Shown here: one piece after another, positions 52,101 to 61,100 of the stretch
How the letters are laid out: each line of letters starts with the position of its first letter
Position numbering within the stretch: position 1 is the stretch's first letter
Source: Halichondria panicea
Lineage: Eukaryota; Porifera; Demospongiae; Suberitida; Halichondriidae
DNA: 64,000 bases
NCBI RefSeq assembly: GCF_963675165.1
Contig: NC_087392.1
Location: 699,001 to 763,000, forward strand
Direction of reading: 5' to 3'
Program-made: the position numbers and the translations under genes
The notes under the pieces: generated by a model
Told to the model about the DNA's origin: nothing
The model's input: only the letters and a program-made list of their open reading frames with translations
Database searches by the model: none

Positions 52101-55100
52101 ATGTATATATGTACTACAGTAAAGTTTTTTTGAGCTATGGCTACGTACATGTATCTACCGTAATGTGCACTTGGAACTTAAGAGCGTCGTTAAGAAGATA
52201 CAGAACGTCTTGCTCTGCGTTTCCAGCTAGTGATGGTAATTCTCCAATGACTTTAGTTTCAAATTTTCCATCGACATTTTCATCACTTTCATCACCTTCG
52301 TCTTGACTTTGTACTGAGCCAAACATGTCCAGGAGGTTTTGATTGCGACGGAAGCTGAAAAGAGAATTTTTTTTCCTGAGGCTGATTGTTTTTTTCAAAG
52401 AAAAATGATTCTTATCTTCATGCTGATTTAGCAATTCTAGCATGATAGTACAGACAATACTAGGTTCATCAGAGCTACACTGGGCTGTTAGATAAGCAGA
52501 GGGAGGGTCATCAGCATCTATTTTGATGTGAAATTTGATTCCGTTCAAATGGGATAGAGGTTCGCTCAGCCACCCATTATTTTGCTCTAAGGAGCTAAAA
52601 TTGGGTAGAGTAATTTCATAGTGAACAAACCCAAGCGTCGCCATGAAGAACCGCGAGAACTTTGAATGACTCTCATATAACCCACCAACTTGCTGTTTCA
52701 GCTCAACAATCTGTTGATCTTTCTCCTCCATTTTCTTATGTAGCTCCTTCGTGAGTCTCAGGTTGAGGAGGGTGGCTGTCATGAGGTGGTGTTGGGCATT
52801 CTCTGTCATGTGACCCGCCAGATCTCTTCGAGGGACCTTCACGTCACATCCAGTACTAGCAAACTCACACTCCACTAGTTGTAGGGGGCACTCTAGTAGG
52901 TGGCTATCAGCTTGGCAACGAGAGAGGGTACCGATCTCACATTGGTTGGGACAGGACAGGGGGTAGTTGGGACAGTTGGGGGTGTGGTCAGTTGGTCCGG
53001 TCTCGTAGATCGATTCATGATCGCAATATTGGCACTTCCAGGGACGTTTTGGACAGGAGGTGGTATGGTGGTTCAGGTCCCCCAGTTCCCCCGTCCACTC
53101 ACACCCACTCTTCTTGTGGGGACAGCGAACCTTAAGCTGACGAATTTTTCTCTTAAAATACTTGTCAGATTGAGTGTTGAATTCATCATCTTTACACATT
53201 GGACAAGGCTTTTGTTCTCTTATGAGTCTGTTGGCAGCTTGCTGGGAGACGTGATGGCCGCAGCATGACGTCTGGTGTGGCTCAACAAGTAGCTCTAAGC
53301 TCACAGGACAGAAGTAGTCTTGGTCAGGCTGCTCGACAAAGTCGTAGTCTAGTTCAGCTGTTTCGTTAGTGGGAGGTTCTTGAACAACATGAGGTGGTGA
53401 CTGATCTGGTTCAGCCACACAACGGTTCTTTGATGCCATGTTGAGCGATATGCATGCACTAACTATATATACAGCTACGTATTATAGTTGCTGCTGCTAC
53501 AGAGTGTTCAGCCTTTCGATTTGCCACAGGAACTCTTGATTTTCGACAAAATACACACATGCAAGTGAGGTCAAACTTTGAGCTCTATAGCTAATCAACT
53601 GTGTAGATCATCTGGGGGAATTCTAATATGCTGACCACTGATAACTAATTCCATTAGTATGTATAGATATGTACACACTACACATTCGGTGGTTGCAAGC
53701 ACTCTCACGGTCTCACCTGTCCAAACTTGTGCAGCAAGGACTTCAACAGAGCCATGGCGAGGGGCCCCTCTCCCCTCTCCCACTCAATCTTTGCTTCCTC
53801 CAGTTGTATCCTCCAGGACAGTGATGGACACAGGGAGTCGGGGATATTGTAGCTACTTCTATGAGCTTGCAGCTGCTTCAGGTTGAACAGCCCTCCCTCG
53901 GCAACCTGAACAGTTAGTACACATGTACTGATATAACAGAGAAAGAACGCAATGTATGATTGTATGCCGGCCACAATGTACTTACACGAGTAATCTATTT
54001 GTTCGCTAACCTGATATCTCCCAGCCTCCCTGGCCAGCTGTGCCTGAGTCAGCATATTGTCCCTAATAGCTCCGAACAAACCCTCCACCCTCCTACGTGT
54101 CCACACGTCTGACCGACCCTTCCCCTCTCTACCGGCAGCCTGCAACAGACAGTGCAGTATAGAGTGCCTCTGTGCCAACACTGGCTCCACGAATTGGTAG
54201 TCACAGTCAAGGTGAGGTAGTCTAACAGCCCAGTCGTCAAGAAATCCCAGCCCCGCGTCTTGAGAGGATTGGGGAGATACAAGGACGCTGGTACTCGCCT
54301 CCTCCAGCTCTAGTAGGGAGAGGAGCTTGCTGAGGGACGGGTAGAGGCTATACGTGCTCTCCAGACCACCAGAACACAGCGGCTGGATCACATGACACCT
54401 GTGTATGTACAGTACGTAGGCAGCTATAATTATATAATACACATGTAGGGCATTACATAAATACTTAAATATAAAAAAGCAATTTAAGCTGTAAATGTGC
54501 TGGAACATTTTTTGAATGAAACAGACTGACAAATACGATAGTACAAATGCACGTAGAAATATAAGCATATTGCATTAAGACTAGCAAGAACCCAAGTACG
54601 GTGCACTAAACGTAAAGCATATAGACAGAAAGAATAGAGCACAATTTGACCCCCAGCCCACCTTGCTTCTGAGAGGCAGCTCTCTACCAGGGTTGGTTCC
54701 CCGTCCCTCAATGCTGCGATGCAGTTATATACACTCTGATGGTAGCCACCCTTCCCACCGGTCGGTCCAAAAGGGGCGTGTCTCTGGGTGTGGTCTCCCC
54801 AGTGAGTCATCCTCCAGGAAGCCTCGTACTGGTACTCCTCCACCTCCCCACCACTCGCCCCCTCACCCCACACACTCTCCACACCACACAGGTACATGTT
54901 GAGGATCGGAGTGAGCCCCAGCTGATGGAGACTCTGGAGAGAGATAAGATACTTATACAGCTTGGAAGGAAGTCTTTGTGGATGTATGCAACTTCAACAG
55001 CATTAATGCATGTATAGGTACATGTGTATATTGTGTATACCTCTGCAACACGTGATTCACATGACGACCCAGACACTTGCATCTGGAGACTATAGGAACC

Positions 55101-58100
55101 TACACAAACAACAAAATATATAATTATATTGACCTAGTCTGTGTATTCTTAAAATGTCTACTTACTGAGAGCCTTGTGCCACTGTCCCTCGTGCTCGTAC
55201 AGTCTCACTCTAGTAGCCTCATCAGTCGCATGTGCAGAGCGTGCCCCGTACAAACTGTCAGGCTCTCCGATTCTACTGTACGCTTCCAGTAATAACCTTT
55301 GCGCTTTAACCTCTGCACTCCGCCCAAGGCTATCTCCCGAGTGGTCCAGTTCATCAGAGACAGAGCTGGAGGAGCTGCGACTGCGATGGTGGCGGCCATT
55401 AGTTGAGGACTTGACGCCATTCCAGATCTCTATGTAGAGGAGCGACGTAAAGTAGGCGGAGCATTGCTGGGCTGCCATAGCAACACTGAGGAAGTTGAGA
55501 TCGAGCCAAAAGTTGTTATCCCAGGGAGTGCTAGGGCCACGGCTGCAGATAGATAGAAGGAGTATAAATTCATAGCAGCCTGTTCTTGTTACATACACTG
55601 TACGTACATGCAAGACACACAAACAATAATTATGATAACTTATTATGGATGAACTTACGATTGGTTGGGTCTGTCCACAGTTCGTAGGTACATGATCATG
55701 TTGAGCATGGTTCGTACGGAGTCTGGGTTCACAGGTGTGACGTGTGAGGGGTGTGCCTGTGTGGAGGATGAGGGGGTGGAGGGACGTGAGGAAATGACCG
55801 ACACAACGGCCGTGAAGAAGAGCTGCACATTGTGAGAGAGGATTTGACGAAACTCTTCATTGTTCAGAGAGAGAATGTCGTGAATTAGGTAAGGGAACAC
55901 CTCCTCACAAAGTTCAACCTGCATAAATGTATGCAGCAAAAATTGAAGTACACATAAAGCATATAAGTGAATATATATGGTTTCAGAATCAATAAGAGAA
56001 CATTCTCAACGGTAGTAGATCTTCACCTTGACTTTACAGACTGGCCCGAGTAGCTGGAGCACCTCATCCGTGACTGCCTCACAGCGTATGAGAGACGTTA
56101 CTAGTCGTGTGAGCCACTCCCCATGAGACTCTGCAGGAACCCAGAGGTCAGAGAGGTCAACCAGGCCGGTAGAGGACAAGGGTCGAGAGGCTGCCTTGGA
56201 CGTCTAAAATGAACAAAATCTAGGATTCTATACTTGTACAATTAAGGTAACACAACTATTATATGTACATATACGTCACTCTCAGGCGTTCACCTTTTTC
56301 TTTCTTTGCTGCCTAAATGGCTCCAAATAAAGGCACCAGTCGTGAGTGTGATCCTCCAAAGACTTGAGAGCCACTAGACCTTTCTTGGTTGCTAGGATAC
56401 CCCGCAAACATTCACCACTTGCCTGAACCACAGATATCCTGTGGGGAAGAATTGATTCCTAGTAATTATATTCATGACCTGCATTATATACATATGTTCA
56501 CAAGATGCACTCCTGATGTTCATAGTTTAAGAAACCGCCCCATTATAGACAACTAAACATGACAGAACTAACAAAAGATGGCCAAGACGACTTTGGCATC
56601 ACAGAGAACACTGAGGCATTTGAAACAGAAGTAGCTACAAGCAATCAACTGTTAAGTCAGAGTCAACAAGATTCAGAAGCTGAGCCAGACTATGATTTTG
56701 TTCAACAGCCCGACTCGGAGTACTTCTGTCCTGTGAGTTCAGAATTGCTTGTAGAGCCACACCAAACGTCATGCTGCGGCCAGCACATCTCCCAGCAAGC
56801 TGCTAACAGACTTATCAGAGAGCAAAAGCCTTGTCCAATGTGCAAAGACGATGAATTCAATACTCAAGTTGACAAGTACTTTACACGAAAAGTTCGTCAG
56901 CTTAACGTTCGCTGTCCCCACAAGAAGAGTGGGTGTGAGTGGACAGGGGAACTGGGGGACCTGAACCACCACACCACTGCCTGTCCAAAACGTCCCTGGA
57001 AGTGCAAGTATTGTGAATTCGAGGAAACCTACGAGATTGGTAACGAACACATTCCTGTTTGTGCTAACTATCCGTTCGCCTGTCCCAACCAATGTGGTGT
57101 TGGTACATTTCGTCGCCGTGATGCTGAGAAACATCTTCTGGAGTGCCCCCTACAACTAGTGGAGTGTGAGTTTGCTGGTACTGGATGTGACGTGAAGGTT
57201 CCTCGAAGAGATCTAGCGAGTCACATGACAGAGAATGCCCAACACCACCTCATGACAGCCACCCTCCTCAACCTGAGACTCACGAGAGAGCTACACCAGA
57301 AAATGGAAGAGAAAGACCAACAGATTGTTGAGCTGAAACAGAAAATGACAGAACTGGATATAAATATGTGTGAAGAAATACGCTATCTCAGAGCTGACAT
57401 CAAAAAGCAGCTAAAGCCCACACCCTCCCCCCAACATCAACACCCTCAAAATCTCCCTCCAGAAAAGCCAAGCCCCAGACGACAGCCATCTAGACCCCAA
57501 CAGAGAACAGAAGGCTCCACCAGGAGGGCTCAGGCTACAGCAGCTCCTACGGTGGCTAACAAAGTGACTACTACAATTATCACACTAAAGGAATTCTCCA
57601 AGCAACAAGCTAGTAGCAAGAATGGCAGCTGGTACAGTGACATTATAAACTGTGAGGAGTACCAATTTAAGTTGGGGATAGAGACCAATGGACTTGGTGA
57701 AGCTCGCGGCAACCATCTCTCAGCGTACCTCCATCTGCAGGCTGGAGAGAATGACCAGATGCTCCGCTGGCCAATAAAGGTGAAAGTGAAAGTAGAACTG
57801 CTCAATCAACGAGAAAACAAGGAACACAAACAAGTGGTGGGAAGCGTACTATTTAGGAAGCCAGCGACAGTCTGGGATTGTGGAATGATTGGAATTAACA
57901 CAAAATCGTTCGCTATAAGAGATCTAGGATACAATGCTCACAAACACACGGAATATTTACAGAATGACTGTCTAAGTTTCAACGTAATGCTAAAAATTGA
58001 ACATAGTTACTATTAGTGATGTAATCTTGAGTAGATCTACCATAAAATATATTCATAACGTGGGGGCATACCCGTTTTAAAATGCATCACATGATTCTGT

Positions 58101-61100
58101 AAATTGGTACATGTATATAGCTAGCTAGTGCAAGCATGGCATCAAAGTGTGTGGCTGAACCAGATCAGTCACCACCTCATGTTGTTCAAGACCCTCCCAC
58201 TAACGAAACAGCTGAACTAGCTATAGACTATGACTTTGTCGAGCAGCCTGACCAAGACTACTTCTGTCCTGTGAGCTTAGAGCTACTTGTTGAGCCACAC
58301 CAAACGTCATGCTGCGGCCATCACATCTCCCAGCAAGCTGCTAATAGACTTGGTAGAGAACGAAAGCCTTGTCCAATGTGCAAGAAGGACAAATTTGGTA
58401 CTCACGAAGATTTGTACTTCAAGAGAAAAGTTCGCCAGCTTAAGGTTCGCTGTCCCTACAAAAAGAGTGGGTGTGAGTGGACGGGGGAACTGGGGGACCT
58501 GAACCACCACATCACTGCCTGTCCAAAACGTCCCTGGAAGTGCCAATATTGTGACTTTAAATCGATCTACGAGATGGGACCAACTGACCACACCCCCAAC
58601 TGTGCCAACTACCCACTGCCCTGTCCCAACCAATGTGAGATCGGTACCGTCCCTCGCTGCCAAGCTGATAGCCACCTGCTGGAGTGCCCCCTACAACTAG
58701 TGGAGTGTGAGTTTGCTGGTAATGGATGTGACGTGAAGGTCCCTCGAAGAGATCTGGCTGGTCACATGACAGAAAATGCCCAACACCACCTCATGACAGC
58801 TACCCTCCTCAACCTGAGACTCACGAAAGAGCTACACCAGAAAATGGAGGAGAAAGATCAACAGATTGTCGAATTAAAACAGCAGCTGACAGAGCAAGAA
58901 ACAAAAAGGACAACTAAAAATGAGCTTCAACAGCAGACCAAGGACATCGATACTAAGCTTCAACAGCAGACCAAATACCTCGATACCAAGCGTCAACAGC
59001 AGACCAAGGACCTCGATACTAAGCTTCAACAGCAGACAAGGGACCTAGATACTAAGCTTCAACAGCAGACCAAGGACCTCGATACTAAGCTTCAACAGCA
59101 GTTAGAAACGTCTATCCAGCTGTCAACATTCACTTGTCATACACACACTCTAACTGGCTTCAATCGATGTCAGGCAACAGGAGGTGATGGTAGCTGGTAC
59201 AGTGAACCTTTCTACAACTATCCAGGAGGGTACAAGTTTGAACTAAACATTGACACCAATGGATATGGGAGTGCTGAGGGAACACATATCTCACCCTTCC
59301 TCTATCTGTTCAAAGGTGACTATGACACAAAGCTACACTGGCCACTAAAGCTCATAGTGATACTGGATATGCTCAACCAAGAAGAAGATCACGGGGACCA
59401 TTCGGCGACCACGGCGATGGAGTTCAAACAAGCGAATAGCGATATCAATTATAAATTAATCGGAAGTACCTACAAGTTCTACCCCTTAGCACAATTGAAA
59501 GCAAAAAACTATCTAAGAAACAACGAAATAAAGTTCAGGCTTTGGCTTAAAGTTATGTAGTTGACTATAAACACTGAACTCACTGCTTGTCTTGTAGAAG
59601 CAGTCCGAGTTGATGTAGAATAGTTACTGTGATGTCATCACACTGAGTAGAAAAAGACCCTGCATAGAGTCATTAGAGTCATTATAGTCAGTATATATAG
59701 CTATTGTGTATAATTATGAACTTTTGAATGAAAATATACAAGAGAAACGATGACATTATACAGTCTAATATTTTTATCCTAATATACATGTAGTTCACCT
59801 TGTTTCCCGTTGTTAACTGGTATGGCGATACAGCCGAGGTCAGTGGGTCCTATCTCCCCCAGACAGCGAGACACCTCACAGGAATGGTCGGTGGTGGTAG
59901 AGGCAGACTGACTGTAGGTCACCAGACCTTGGATCAGCTGGAGGACACGGCTGGCTGGACCTGTGTGTCGTGTACAGGGTTGAATAGACTCTATATTGTG
60001 TGTACTGTACAGCAAGAGTGAAACGAAACTCAATACAATGTCAAAAAAAGTAAATCTAGAGACGAAGCTTGTGTGAATAGACTAGCCGAAAGTACATTTG
60101 ATTTTATATACACACACACATTTATATACAGCACATGTGCACGTGCACCATTCTGTTCTTGTATAATAATAGTATTGCTTATCCTTCACCTTGCTTGACC
60201 AGAGAGGCCAGTTCAAGCTTAGAGCTGTGGAGTAGTTTCTGAAGGAACGCCAGAGCCTCAGTCCTCGTGGCTTGAGGGCATTGCTGTCCCACTGTCAGGA
60301 ATCGATCAATCTCGTCCGTGAGTGTGGCCACACCCACTTCCTGTCTCAGTTCCACCTGCTTGGCAATGAGAGTAGAGAACAGCTGGCACTCAGGGAAGGG
60401 GTCAAGGTGCACTAGATATTGAGGGGCCACTTTGTCCAGCAAGTATGTCAGTAGACCCATTGCCTGGAGGGGAAGATAACACAATCATTGTTGTAATTAG
60501 TTAGCCATGCATGCAGCGTTCTTAGTTACTGTTTTTCTTATTTATTGCATGAAGTGCTAGTTAAGCTTCCTCTAAACACATACACATAGTGTATATAATA
60601 TTACATGTGTATGAGCATGGACTTACAGTGCCTTTAGTCTATAGAGTAAATAAACGCAATTTGGTACGTGTTAGTACATAAATGTAAATATTTTGAGATT
60701 GGAACATTTCTAAGAAAATATGATGATACCATTGTGTTGGTGAACAAATTATCTAAAACATATCCAAAAATATTTCCATGGCAACCAAAGGTGGTGGGTA
60801 TGTGGTGGTTTATAAAACACCAACATTTTTCTATAGTGGACAATCGCTTAGCGATGGAAAAGACTAATTGTTTTCGGCTAAGGTATGGAACTTTGGCACA
60901 ACATTCCTGAATAATTTAGCTAACATATGCATGGTTACGTATAGCTTACATAAGTACACGTACTGATTAATACTCAATTATGGGATATTTTAGGTGCCTT
61001 TTCGCTTAGCGATGGAACTCAAGCAAATTTGTCGGCTAAGGTCTAATTGTTTTTGCACATTAATTGTTAATAAATTTTCTATCTTTTGATATAAAAAAGT

